Shown: positions 1-9,217 of the stretch, piece by piece | Layout of the letters: the number at the start of each line of letters is the position of its first letter | How positions within the stretch are numbered: the stretch's first letter is position 1 | Source of the DNA: an uncultured Mycoplasmatota bacterium | GTDB lineage: Bacteria; Bacillota_I; Bacilli_A; RF39; UBA660 | Direction of reading: 5' to 3' | Assembly (NCBI GenBank): GCA_947574215.1 | Contig: CANPIX010000012.1 | Span: 1-34,756, forward strand | DNA length: 34,756 bases | Notes under the pieces: model-generated | What the model saw: the letters and a program-made list of their open reading frames with translations, nothing else | Databases searched by the model: none | Told to the model about the DNA's origin: nothing | Made by a program: the position numbers and the translations under genes

Positions 1-84
1 TTTCATTTTTGGATTCCATCTTTTGGTTTGGTGTCCAAAATGAACTCCTGCTTCTAATAAAAAACTCATAGAAACAACGGCCAT
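1..84 (-). CDS. rpsB: 30S ribosomal protein S2, N-terminal part (runs off left edge)
   Basis: Reverse complement of 1-84 translates to MAVVSMSFLLEAGVHFGHQTKRWNPKMK, the S2 N-terminus; AAGGAGG RBS just upstream. Confidence 0.95.
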   Translation of the reverse strand, partial: MAVVSMSFLLEAGVHFGHQTKRWNPKMK

Positions 85-99
85 AAATTATTCCTCCTT

Positions 100-236
100 C
101 GTTAAAACATCTGTTTAAGATCAACTTAAAACCCATCACCTCTTCGGCACTCGATGAATTCAATCCTTTAAACATGTCTATTTGCTAACTCATTTAGCCA
201 TTTGTATTTTAGCAAAAATAAGTACCAACAGCAAGC
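100..236 (-). promoter_or_regulatory. Candidate structured mRNA leader of rpsB
   Basis: Long 5' UTR with nested helices: TTTGCTAA/TTAGCAAA (181-188/209-216); ACAT-CT-GTTTAA/TTAAACATGT (107-118/168-177); inner GATCAA/TCAATC and CATC/GATG. AT-rich promoter-like sequence (TTGCAT ... TATATTATAG) just upstream on the minus strand. Confidence 0.45.
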
Positions 237-292
237 ATTTTTACTATAATATATAGAAAATATTTAAAAAAATGCAAAAAATTTATTATCAC

Positions 293-328
293 AAATAAAA
301 ACAGGCTTATTTTTTGATTAACACCTGT
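293..328 (-). terminator. Probable intrinsic terminator downstream of 399-620 ORF
   Basis: Minus-strand ACAGG...CCTGT stem followed by TTTTT. Confidence 0.5.
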
Positions 329-398
329 CTTTTCAAAAAAAATATATCTTCCAGAGTTTTTACATTATTCCTGTTTTTTTACAAATTATGAATCCTTT

Positions 399-620
399 CT
401 ATTTAACTAATAAAAAACCTTTGTATTTATGATAATAATTTTTTTTAAAATTATTTAATAAACTTTTATTATAAGACCCCAAAATAGAAACAATAATTTT
501 ATCTACACCATACTCATCAATAATTTTAAAGATTCGTCTTTCCAATAAAGCAACGACTTCAACCGTTATATCATTGGTTACATCTACAAACAATGTTTCA
601 TTTTTATAATAAACGTCCAT
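399..620 (-). CDS. Small hypothetical protein, possibly a truncated STAS/SpoIIAA-like fold
   Basis: 73 aa; beta-beta-alpha-beta-alpha-beta pattern (ETLFVDVTND..., VDKIIVSILGS..., GFLLVK); lacks the usual DSSG motif. Confidence 0.4.
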   Translation of the reverse strand: MDVYYKNETLFVDVTNDITVEVVALLERRIFKIIDEYGVDKIIVSILGSYNKSLLNNFKKNYYHKYKGFLLVK

Positions 621-697
621 ATTGAATCACCTAATAATAGAATACTAAATTTTTAAATTTTTGTAAGGAATTCGACAAGAGTTGCCGAAATATATTC

Positions 698-1372
698 TTA
701 AAAATTAATTTTTTTTCCATACAAACATCCACAATATTCTTGGCGATACAAACCATATTTTTTAGAAAATTCAATACTTTTTTTATAGCCATTTTTCTTT
801 TTAAAATCTGAAATTAAAAATGAAATTTTTTGTTCTTCCTTTAAATTTTCATTTATTTTTTCTTCTATTTCCAATCCTATTTCATTAATTATTTTAGCAT
901 TTTTATAAGGGCTTACAGTCAAAGTAGTTCCAAAATAATCAAAATGGTTTTCTTTTGCTAAGAGAGCTGTTTTCTCTAAACGTAAATAATAACATTTATG
1001 ACATCTGGCTCCCCCTTCTGGTTCAAACTCCAGATGTTTAGAAATTTTTTGAAAACTCTCATGATCGTAATCCACATCCATCATGTTGATCTCGTATCCA
1101 CTTTCTTTTATGTATCTTTTTTGTTCTTCCTTACGTTTTGTATATTCCTCTAACGGCTCAATATTTGGATTGTAATACAAAATAGTAATAGCAAAATAAT
1201 CTTTTAAAGTATCGATTACAGCAGTAGAACAAGGTCCACAACAACTATGCAAGAGGATTGTTTTTTTAGTGGCAAAACGTTTTAATTCTCTTTCCATCCA
1301 ATCGTTATAATTTAAATTTTGTATTTTCGTATTGTTTTGTTTAAAAAATTGTTCACATTCTTTTCTTTCCAT
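698..1372 (-). CDS. queH: Epoxyqueuosine reductase QueH
   Basis: LLHSCCGPCSTAV, ARCHKCYYLRLEKTA and EYCGCLYG Cys motifs typical of QueH (DUF208). Confidence 0.9.
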   Translation of the reverse strand: MERKECEQFFKQNNTKIQNLNYNDWMERELKRFATKKTILLHSCCGPCSTAVIDTLKDYFAITILYYNPNIEPLEEYTKRKEEQKRYIKESGYEINMMDVDYDHESFQKISKHLEFEPEGGARCHKCYYLRLEKTALLAKENHFDYFGTTLTVSPYKNAKIINEIGLEIEEKINENLKEEQKISFLISDFKKKNGYKKSIEFSKKYGLYRQEYCGCLYGKKINF

Positions 1373-1374
1373 AA

Positions 1375-2085
1375 TTACTCTCCAAATTTACGAAACCATG
1401 CACTATTATTATCAGAATCCAAGTATAAAGTTCCTTTTTCCATAAGAGTTGTATACGTTAACGCATACATATCCAAACGGTCCATATGAAGCAAATTAAT
1501 ATACACTTGATTTCCATCGTTCATTCGAAGTAAAAATCTTGTATCGTCTAAAACAACTTCACCACTTCTACTAGGCGAATATTCAATTTCACTAATAAGA
1601 GAAAGGGTTTCTGTTTTTACTTCGGAAAGCTCTTTAATCAATCGTTCGTAGACATCGTTCTTTACCTCACTAATTAAAAAAGGAATACCATGAAAATTTC
1701 CATGTATTGTTTCTTTTCCATTGGATAAAACATAACTAGAATGATTACGATTGTAAAATAAAACCCTTGCCTCTTCCATTTCTATAGTTATTTTTCCAAA
1801 AATACTTTTTTTTACTTTTACTTTAGAAACTAAATCTAACTTACGAATATTATTTTCCAAAGTACGAATTGAATATTTATTCATCGTTGGGAATTCTTTC
1901 AAACCCGCTATCTCTATAATTTCATACTCTTTTATTTTTTCATTCCCAAGAATTAAAATACGTTTTACAGGCAAATGCAAAAAAGAATAACCCACTAAAA
2001 AAAATAAAAGAGTAATAAATACAATTAAGAAAAGCCCTTTCCATTTAATATGCAATTTTACTTTCTTCTTTGGTTTCTTTGTCAT
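1375..2085 (-). CDS. divIB: Cell division protein DivIB/FtsQ
   Basis: Single N-terminal TM after a basic tail, then POTRA-like VKRILILGNEKIKEYEIIEIAGL; sits in dcw cluster. Confidence 0.8.
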   Translation of the reverse strand: MTKKPKKKVKLHIKWKGLFLIVFITLLFFLVGYSFLHLPVKRILILGNEKIKEYEIIEIAGLKEFPTMNKYSIRTLENNIRKLDLVSKVKVKKSIFGKITIEMEEARVLFYNRNHSSYVLSNGKETIHGNFHGIPFLISEVKNDVYERLIKELSEVKTETLSLISEIEYSPSRSGEVVLDDTRFLLRMNDGNQVYINLLHMDRLDMYALTYTTLMEKGTLYLDSDNNSAWFRKFGE

Positions 2086-2109
2086 TTGCTAAAACACCTA
2101 CTTTTTAAT

Positions 2110-3222
2110 TTATTTCGAAGATTGAATTAATTTCTTTATCGAATTATAAATAATCTCACTTGGTTGAATTTTTTTATATTCCACCATATTTTTCTTTAAC
2201 TCTTTTCTTTTTTCTAGATCGCTTAAAAGCTTATTAATTTTACTTGCCAAAACTTCTTTTGTGATTTCTTTTTCTTCCAAAACCTCAATCACTTTATTTT
2301 CTTTTAATTCTTTAGCGTTATAATACTGATGATTATTAGCAACATTGGGACTTGGAATAATAATACTAGGTTTTTCAAGTCCTATTATTTCAAAAAGAGT
2401 TCCTGCTCCTGCTCTTGAAATCACTAGATCACTGCTTGCCATAATTCCTGGTAAATTTTCAAAATAAGGAACTACTTTTACTCCTTTGGTACTAATTAAT
2501 TTTTTCTTAAATTCTTCTATATCAATAGTACTACCTACGATATACATAATTTCATAAGAATTATGCAAATCGCTATTTAAAAAATCAATCATTTTTTGAT
2601 TCAAAGAAGAGCTACCAAGACTTCCAGCAACGTACACCACTAATTTTTTAGAGATACTAAAACCTAACATAGTTTTATCAATTGGTTTTGTATTTAATGC
2701 ACCATCTAATGAAGGATGCCCTGTATAGATAACCTTTTTGGCTTTCTTAAAAAAATCTATAGAACTCTTAAACGTTACCCCTACCAAATCTGCATATCGA
2801 CTTACTACATAATTTACTTTACCTGGTCGACTATTTTGTTCATGAATAAAAGTTTTTATTCCCAATTTTTTAGCTACTTTTACAACAGGATAAGTAACAT
2901 ACCCTCCTACACCAATCACAACATCTGGTTGAAATTCTTTCATAATACGTAAACATTTTTTCTCAGCTTTACGAATTAAAAATAAATTTTTAATATCTCT
3001 TTTTATATCTTTAGTAAATCCATAAATTTCTAAAGCTTCATAAGGGATACCTTTTTTTGGAACGATATCCTTTTCCATACGATTATGTGTTCCAATGTAC
3101 AATATTTTTACGTTTTTCTCTCTTTTTTTAAATTCTTCAACTATAGCAAGAGCTGGATAAATATGGCCCCCACTTCCACCCGCTGAAACGATAATATTCA
3201 TGATAATCACCTTTATTACCAT
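2110..3222 (-). CDS. murG: UDP-GlcNAc:undecaprenyl-PP-MurNAc-pentapeptide transferase MurG
   Basis: IIVSAGGSGGHIYPALAI, GVGGYVTYPVV, SRAGAGTLFEI motifs. Likely start is the internal Met MNIIVSAGGSGG. Confidence 0.95.
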   Translation of the reverse strand: MVIKVIIMNIIVSAGGSGGHIYPALAIVEEFKKREKNVKILYIGTHNRMEKDIVPKKGIPYEALEIYGFTKDIKRDIKNLFLIRKAEKKCLRIMKEFQPDVVIGVGGYVTYPVVKVAKKLGIKTFIHEQNSRPGKVNYVVSRYADLVGVTFKSSIDFFKKAKKVIYTGHPSLDGALNTKPIDKTMLGFSISKKLVVYVAGSLGSSSLNQKMIDFLNSDLHNSYEIMYIVGSTIDIEEFKKKLISTKGVKVVPYFENLPGIMASSDLVISRAGAGTLFEIIGLEKPSIIIPSPNVANNHQYYNAKELKENKVIEVLEEKEITKEVLASKINKLLSDLEKRKELKKNMVEYKKIQPSEIIYNSIKKLIQSSK

Positions 3223-3277
3223 TATACTATAAATTAAAAAAAGATATTAGCAAATCTTTTGAAACGTGTAAACGCAT

Positions 3278-4360
3278 TTAGTTTCGACTAATATTTAAAA
3301 TGATACCTATACTTGCCATTGATACTAATAAACTACTTCCACCATAACTTAAAAATGGCAAAGTAACTCCAGTAACAGGAATTATTCCTACTACGACCAT
3401 TAAGTTTAATAGAGCTTGAACGATTATCCCAAAAGAAAGACCAAAAGCTAAATATTTTCCAAACAAATCACTTTGTTTTAATGCGATATTTAAAACCCGA
3501 TAAAAAAGAAAGAAAAAAACACTAGTTACAATTAAAACTCCTAAAAATCCAAATTCTTCACTAATAATGGAAAAGATAAAATCGGTTTGTGGTTCAGGAA
3601 GATAAAAATGTTTTTGTCGCGAATGCATAAACCCTTGCCCAAGTAATCCTCCAGGACCAATAGCATACAAGCTCTGGATAATTTGAAATCCACTTCCTAA
3701 TGGATCAGTCCATGGATTTAAAAAGGATACAATTCTAGCCATACGGTATGGAGCTACAATAATTAAACCAACAATTCCAATTAATCCTAGTAAGCCGATT
3801 CTTACAAAAAAGGACATTTTTACTCCCGATGTAAAAATCATGACTACAAGCGTTAGAACAATTACCATTGCCGTACCAAAATCAGGTTCTAACATGATTA
3901 AACCGAAAAAAATAAAAATAACACTCATAATTGGCAAAACACCTGATTTAATATCTCGCATATTTTTTTTGTTATTGGATAAATACTTGGCAACATAAAT
4001 AATTAACCCTATTTTAGCAAACTCACTAGGTTGTATCCCAAATCCACCAAGTCCAAACCAACTTCGACTTCCATTACGAATCGTTCCAATTCCTGGAATA
4101 AGTACTAAAATTAAAAGAAGAAAACAAACAAATAAAATAGTATTGGCTTTTTTAAAATAAAGATGATAATCAACTTTTGATAAAAAAAACAACACCAAAA
4201 TACCTACAATAAAAAACATACCTTGAGCTTTTACGAACTTAAAAGCATCATGAAATTTATATTCCGCCCAAATGCTACTAGCAGAATAAATCATAATAAT
4301 TCCAAACATAGCAATGAACAATACAGCAATTAATAATTTATAATCGATCTTATATTTCAT
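3278..4360 (-). CDS. ftsW: SEDS-family lipid II polymerase FtsW/RodA
   Basis: Polytopic; GIQPSEFAKIG, PEPQTDFIFSIISEEFGF, GVTLPFLSYGGSSL motifs. Confidence 0.92.
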   Translation of the reverse strand: MKYKIDYKLLIAVLFIAMFGIIMIYSASSIWAEYKFHDAFKFVKAQGMFFIVGILVLFFLSKVDYHLYFKKANTILFVCFLLLILVLIPGIGTIRNGSRSWFGLGGFGIQPSEFAKIGLIIYVAKYLSNNKKNMRDIKSGVLPIMSVIFIFFGLIMLEPDFGTAMVIVLTLVVMIFTSGVKMSFFVRIGLLGLIGIVGLIIVAPYRMARIVSFLNPWTDPLGSGFQIIQSLYAIGPGGLLGQGFMHSRQKHFYLPEPQTDFIFSIISEEFGFLGVLIVTSVFFFLFYRVLNIALKQSDLFGKYLAFGLSFGIIVQALLNLMVVVGIIPVTGVTLPFLSYGGSSLLVSMASIGIILNISRN

Positions 4361-4397
4361 AATTTATCCTCATTAAAGTTTATTAAAAAAAGAGAAA

Positions 4398-4424
4398 AAA
4401 AAGTAGTAAATTCTACTTTTTATT
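4398..4424 (-). terminator. Intrinsic terminator in mraY-ftsW gap
   Basis: Minus strand AAAAGTAG-aattta-CTACTTTTTTTT. Confidence 0.6.
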
Positions 4425-4469
4425 TTCAAAGTTTCTTTTAAAATATTCTACTTTCAAAAAAAACATAAA

Positions 4470-4492
4470 AAAAGGATATATTTTTATATCCA
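4470..4492 (-). terminator. Intrinsic terminator overlapping mraY stop
   Basis: Minus strand GGATATAaaaaTATATCC followed by TTTTTTT. Confidence 0.7.
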
Positions 4493-5476
4493 TACACCAT
4501 AAGTAATTGCTGCCATGGCAAGCAAAAATCCAATGACCCAAAATAGTTTTACAATATCAGTTTCTGCCCATCCCAGTTGTTCAAAATGATGATGAAGAGG
4601 TGCCATTTTAAAAATTTTTTTATGAAATTTCGTAATGGCTATAATTTGTACAAAACTTGAAATAGTTTCGATAACAAAAATACCTCCTACCAATACCAAT
4701 GACAATTCATGTCTTGTTACAATAGCAACAGTAGCTAAAGCTCCACCCAAGGCAAGACTTCCTAAATCTCCCATAAAAATTTTTGCAGGATGAGAATTAT
4801 AAAGTAAAAAGCCTAATAAACTACCTACCAACAAAAAACAAAAAATAGCGACTTCTTCATATCCTTGCATCCATCCAGTATTCCAAGAAATAATTCCAAA
4901 GGCTAAAAAGGCAATAGCTGATAATCCTCCTGCCAAACCATCTAATCCATCTGTAATATTAACCGCATTACTTGTACCCACAAGCACAAACAAAATAAAA
5001 ATACCAAATAGCCAACCCATATCAATGCTTATATTAATAGAAGTAATCCATAATACAGGTTCTCCTCCATTTTTCATAAAAATGTAAAAAAATACAAGAG
5101 CAATTCCCATTTGAATTAAAAACTTAGTAGTAATGCTAATTCCTTTATTGTTTTTAAATTTCATTTTCAAAAAGTCATCTAAAAATCCTAAAGCCGCATA
5201 AGCAACAAATACAAATATTAAAATCCAAAGATTATGACTCATAGAAATACTTCCCCGAATATAAAGTAATAACAAGGAAATAAGAACAGGAACAATAAAA
5301 ATGAATCCACCCATTGTAGGAGTTCCATTTTTCTTCATGTGTCTCTCACCAATGGTCAAACTTACATTTTGACCCATTTTCTTTTTTCTAGCAAACTTCA
5401 CAAAAAAGAAGCCAAAAACCATTGATAAAACAAATCCTAACATAATAGACATTGCTGCTTTTGCAAGTATTAGCAT
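4484..5476 (-). CDS. mraY: Phospho-N-acetylmuramoyl-pentapeptide transferase MraY
   Basis: GTPTMGGFIF, DDFLKMKFKNNKGIS, NAVNITDGLDGLAGG, HHHFEQLGWAE motifs. Confidence 0.97.
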   Translation of the reverse strand: MLILAKAAMSIMLGFVLSMVFGFFFVKFARKKKMGQNVSLTIGERHMKKNGTPTMGGFIFIVPVLISLLLLYIRGSISMSHNLWILIFVFVAYAALGFLDDFLKMKFKNNKGISITTKFLIQMGIALVFFYIFMKNGGEPVLWITSINISIDMGWLFGIFILFVLVGTSNAVNITDGLDGLAGGLSAIAFLAFGIISWNTGWMQGYEEVAIFCFLLVGSLLGFLLYNSHPAKIFMGDLGSLALGGALATVAIVTRHELSLVLVGGIFVIETISSFVQIIAITKFHKKIFKMAPLHHHFEQLGWAETDIVKLFWVIGFLLAMAAITYGVWI

Positions 5477-5545
5477 ACTATCACCTCGTAATCAAATTAT
5501 ACAATATTTTTTTTAATCTAAGTACTTCCCAAGAAAAAATTGACA

Positions 5546-7453
5546 CTAGTTAGACAACATTAAGGAAATCGTACTTTCTTCTTCCGTGTAAAAATTTCCT
5601 TCTGGACTTTGATAAAGAACTTTTTCTCCTACTCCAGTAGTTACAATTTGAAATCCTTTTAATGTTTTTTTTGCCTCTTCTAAAGTCATTCCCACTACGT
5701 CTGGCAACATCGTATATTTTTTATCCAACCAAGTGTATTCTCTAGGCATTCCTTCATTGGTTTTGGGATAATTATATAGTTCTATAGCGGTTTTAAAAAC
5801 ATTTTTAGCAATAGGTGCTGAAACAACCCCACCATATTGAGTAATTCCTTTTGGATTATCTATCGCTACATACACAACAATTTCTGGATTGTCTGCGGGC
5901 ATAAATCCCATAAAAGATACTATATAATTCCCAACCATGTAAACACCATTGTTTACTTTCTGTGCTGTTCCTGTTTTTCCTCCAATTCGATAATTCTCTA
6001 TATAAGCGTTTTTACCAGAACCGTTTGCAACAACACTTTCTAAAGCGTAGCGGACCATTTTTGATGTTTCTTCTCCAATTACACGAGTTCCCTCATCAGG
6101 AGTAAACATCTTTATAACACTATTGGTTTCAGGTTCTGTCATTTTCTGAACAATATATGGAGTATGCAAAATACCTCCATTCACCGCCGCCGATACAGCT
6201 CTTACTTGTTGAATTGGTGTAACGCTAATTCCTTGTCCAAAACTAGTAGTTGCTAATTCTACAGGTCCCATTTGTTCTAAAGAAAATAAAATTCCATTGG
6301 CTTCCCCATTTAAATCTATACCTGATTTTTTTCCAAAACCAAAACTCTTAATATAATTAAGTAATCTTTCTGGTCCTAATTTTTGTCCCATCACAACAAA
6401 TCCAGGGTTGCATGAATTTTCAACAACTTGCAACATCGTTTCTGCTCCATGCCCACCAGCTTTCCAACATTTAATTCGTGCATTTTCTACCCGAATAGAT
6501 CCTCCATCAAAATAAGTATCCTTAAAAAGATTAATGGTTTGCTCTTCTAAAGAGGCAGAGAGAGTAATAATTTTAAAAGTTGATCCTGGTTCATAAGTCA
6601 TCCAAATTGGCAAATTACGATTGATAACTTCTACTGATGAAGTTTGGTATTGATTTGGGTTAAAATTTGGTCGACTTGACATCGCCAAAATTTCTCCAGT
6701 TTTGGGATTCATTGCCATAATAAGTGCTTGCTCTGGATTGTATTTACTCATAACATTATCAAGTTCATTTTCAATAGCAAGTTGCAAATCCAAATCAATT
6801 GTTAAATCCACATTAATTCCATTTTGAGGCTCCTCATAAATTTCAGACAGTTCCAAACGATTACCTTTTCCATCCGAAAAATATTTAATAGCTCCATTTT
6901 CTCCCGTTAAATAATCGTCATAATTAAGTTCTATACCTGATAAACCTTGATTGTCGATTCCTACATACCCTAATACATGAGAAAGCACATTTCCATAGGG
7001 ATAATATCTTTTACTTTCCTTTACTAAGTATACCCCGTCATACCCTAAATTATTAATTTGTTCTGCTACATCATAAGACAATTGTCTTCCTTCAGGATGG
7101 ACTCTTTCAATAGAAGTTTTTTTAGCAATATGACGATACATTTCCTCATAGCTTACATTTAAAATACTTGCCAATTTTGTTGCTACTTCTTCTTTGTTTT
7201 TTATTTGGTTTGGTATAACCACCAAAGAAGTCGTCGTAATATTAGTAGCAAGTACCTTTCCGTTACGATCTCTAATTTCTCCTCGGTCCGCCGTAATCGG
7301 AAGTTCGCGACTCCATAAAGATTCCGCTAAAGAAGATAATTTATCGTATTTAAAAACTTGAATGTAAAACACTCGAAGAACAATAGCAATTAACAAAACA
7401 CACACTACTACAAACACCACTCTCATACGAGTATGAATTGTATTAAAAAACAT
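5546..7453 (-). CDS. pbpB: Division-specific class B penicillin-binding protein (FtsI/PBP2B-like) with C-terminal PASTA-like domain
   Basis: YEPGSTFKI (SxxK), SCN motif (ENSCNPG), GGKTGTAQK (KTGT); C-term MLPDVVGMTLEEAKKTL. Confidence 0.93.
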   Translation of the reverse strand: MFFNTIHTRMRVVFVVVCVLLIAIVLRVFYIQVFKYDKLSSLAESLWSRELPITADRGEIRDRNGKVLATNITTTSLVVIPNQIKNKEEVATKLASILNVSYEEMYRHIAKKTSIERVHPEGRQLSYDVAEQINNLGYDGVYLVKESKRYYPYGNVLSHVLGYVGIDNQGLSGIELNYDDYLTGENGAIKYFSDGKGNRLELSEIYEEPQNGINVDLTIDLDLQLAIENELDNVMSKYNPEQALIMAMNPKTGEILAMSSRPNFNPNQYQTSSVEVINRNLPIWMTYEPGSTFKIITLSASLEEQTINLFKDTYFDGGSIRVENARIKCWKAGGHGAETMLQVVENSCNPGFVVMGQKLGPERLLNYIKSFGFGKKSGIDLNGEANGILFSLEQMGPVELATTSFGQGISVTPIQQVRAVSAAVNGGILHTPYIVQKMTEPETNSVIKMFTPDEGTRVIGEETSKMVRYALESVVANGSGKNAYIENYRIGGKTGTAQKVNNGVYMVGNYIVSFMGFMPADNPEIVVYVAIDNPKGITQYGGVVSAPIAKNVFKTAIELYNYPKTNEGMPREYTWLDKKYTMLPDVVGMTLEEAKKTLKGFQIVTTGVGEKVLYQSPEGNFYTEEESTISLMLSN

Positions 7454-7495
7454 AACAATGTGCTCCTTTTATACATTTTATTTAAAATAAATACA

Positions 7496-7524
7496 ATTAT
7501 TAATAATTAAAGTATTATTTTCAA
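7496..7524 (-). promoter_or_regulatory. Candidate sigma-A promoter for pbpB
   Basis: TTGAAA (-35), 17 bp, AATAAT (-10). Confidence 0.35.
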
Positions 7525-7610
7525 ATTAAATGAAAAAATTGTTCTATATTTTATTCTATTCCTGTTGGTCTGTTATAAAAAACCAAAATTGAAAGTTTAA
7601 TTTTTTCCAA

Positions 7611-7643
7611 ATAAAAAAAGATTTCACTTTATTTGTGAAATCA
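7611..7643 (-). terminator. Intrinsic terminator at end of cpsCDB transcript
   Basis: Minus strand GATTTCAC-aaataaa-GTGAAATC-TTTTTTT. Confidence 0.8.
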
Positions 7644-7652
7644 ATAGAAAAT

Positions 7653-7766
7653 CTAATAGTGTTTCTTATTTCTTTCCTCTAACTTAGAACCTAATCCAGC
7701 GGCATAACAAAAAGAATATAAAAAATAAAAAAGAAAAATGAGTACAATTACGAAAAAGCATTTCAT
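7653..7766 (-). CDS. Unannotated 37-aa small single-TM membrane protein
   Basis: ATG..TAG reading MKCFFVIVLIFLFYFLYSFCYAAGLGSKLEERNKKHY; 29 nt after cpsB stop and followed immediately by the intrinsic terminator. Confidence 0.5.
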   Translation of the reverse strand: MKCFFVIVLIFLFYFLYSFCYAAGLGSKLEERNKKHY

Positions 7767-7795
7767 AGAAAACCAACCTACATTCTTTTCAAAAC

Positions 7796-8539
7796 TTAGT
7801 TTTCCTCACTTTGAACTATAATATTCTCATCTTTTAAAACTTTTAATGGATTTTCATAAGTTAGTTCATGAAATTTTTCTTTAGAAGTCAATTTTATAAT
7901 CTCTTTTTTTACTTTTTTCATTTTTTTAAACAAAATATCATCCTCATGGTGAACATCCGTTGCCAAAAATTGGTATTGGTTGTTCTTTAACATATACATA
8001 AATAATTTTTTAGCATGTAATCCATATTTTTCTAAAACATTTGCTAAATTCCCCTGAAATAAACATCCCATTTTTAATAAATCAAAAATCAAATCATGAT
8101 TCTCTTGAAAATAAATATAGCGTTCTGGATGAGCAATTATAGGTACAAAATCTTTACTTCGCAAATAAAATAAAATTTCCATCATGTCATGAATAGGATT
8201 AGTAATAGGAAATTCAATTAACAAATAACGACTTCCATTAATTGAAGCAATTTCATTTTTTTTCAGAAGAGAACTTATTGAAAAATCAATAAATATTTCA
8301 TTTCCTAAATACAATTGAGTTTCTATATTTTCTTTTTCGATTTCATAAACCAAATTCGTCCATTTTTCATTTTTTTGATAATTATTGCTTATAAATTGAC
8401 TTCCTGTAATATAGTGTGGAGTGGCAACTACATGTGTAAAACCAATACCATTTAATTTTTTTAACAGTGTCAAACTTTCTTTTAAACTTCTTGCACCATC
8501 ATCGATTTCATTTATAACATGTGAATGTATATCAATCAT
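7796..8539 (-). CDS. cpsB: CpsB/CapC-type PHP-family protein tyrosine phosphatase
   Basis: MIDIHSHVINEIDDGARSLKESL, VATPHYITG, PIIAHPERY, TDVHHEDD. Confidence 0.92.
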   Translation of the reverse strand: MIDIHSHVINEIDDGARSLKESLTLLKKLNGIGFTHVVATPHYITGSQFISNNYQKNEKWTNLVYEIEKENIETQLYLGNEIFIDFSISSLLKKNEIASINGSRYLLIEFPITNPIHDMMEILFYLRSKDFVPIIAHPERYIYFQENHDLIFDLLKMGCLFQGNLANVLEKYGLHAKKLFMYMLKNNQYQFLATDVHHEDDILFKKMKKVKKEIIKLTSKEKFHELTYENPLKVLKDENIIVQSEEN

Positions 8540-8547
8540 ATAAGTTC

Positions 8548-9216
8548 CTATTCGTAATAATTTCCATAATAGCTTCCATGTATATCATTGGTACGATTAA
8601 CGATCACACCTGCAATGTCTGCTCCAACACTCATTAAGCTCTTTTTCGTAAACTCAAGTTCAGTAGTCTTAGTTTGCTTTAAAGAAGTCACAATAACCGT
8701 TTTATCAACGTACTTAGTTAAAATAAGAGAATCTGTTAATCCATTTACAGGGGTACCATCCAATACAATGTATTCAAACTTTTCCGCCAATGTTCTTAAA
8801 AGAACTTTAGTTTTGGGAGAATTTAACAGCTCACTTGGATTTGGTGGAACAACTCCTTTTGGTAAAAGATACAAATTTTCAATACGAGTTTTTCTAATAT
8901 AGCTATTAAAATGAACTTCTACATTTTCCAAAAGTAAATTAGACAATCCTTTATCGTTTTCAATTCCAAAAATTTTATGAAGCCTTCCTTTTCGCATATC
9001 ACAATCCATCAATAAAACTTTGCTACCATTTTGAGCAAAAGCTGTAGCCAAATTACTACTAATAAAACTTTTTCCTTCTCCCGGAACAGAAGAAGTAATT
9101 AATACGGTACGAACTCTTTTATCCACTCCAGAAAATTCTAAATTCGTTCTAATAATACGAATGGCTTCCGCCACACTTGACTTTGGATTTCGATCAACAA
9201 TAATTTCATCTTTCAT
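8548..9216 (-). CDS. cpsD: CpsD/CapB-type tyrosine-protein kinase (BY-kinase)
   Basis: Walker A SSVPGEGKSFISSNLA, Walker A' VLLMDCDMRKGR, C-terminal Tyr cluster YYGNYYE. Confidence 0.93.
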   Translation of the reverse strand: MKDEIIVDRNPKSSVAEAIRIIRTNLEFSGVDKRVRTVLITSSVPGEGKSFISSNLATAFAQNGSKVLLMDCDMRKGRLHKIFGIENDKGLSNLLLENVEVHFNSYIRKTRIENLYLLPKGVVPPNPSELLNSPKTKVLLRTLAEKFEYIVLDGTPVNGLTDSLILTKYVDKTVIVTSLKQTKTTELEFTKKSLMSVGADIAGVIVNRTNDIHGSYYGNYYE

Positions 9217-9217
9217 T

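Noticed and set aside
2716-2952. Plus-strand ORF antisense to murG
   Set aside because: Shadow ORF inside a well-supported conserved gene; no RBS or recognisable product.
5837-6043. Plus-strand ORF antisense to pbpB
   Set aside because: Shadow ORF; low-complexity translation opposite a conserved PBP.
8588-8902. 104-aa plus-strand ORF antisense to cpsD
   Set aside because: Longest shadow ORF but lies wholly inside the conserved BY-kinase; no supporting signals.
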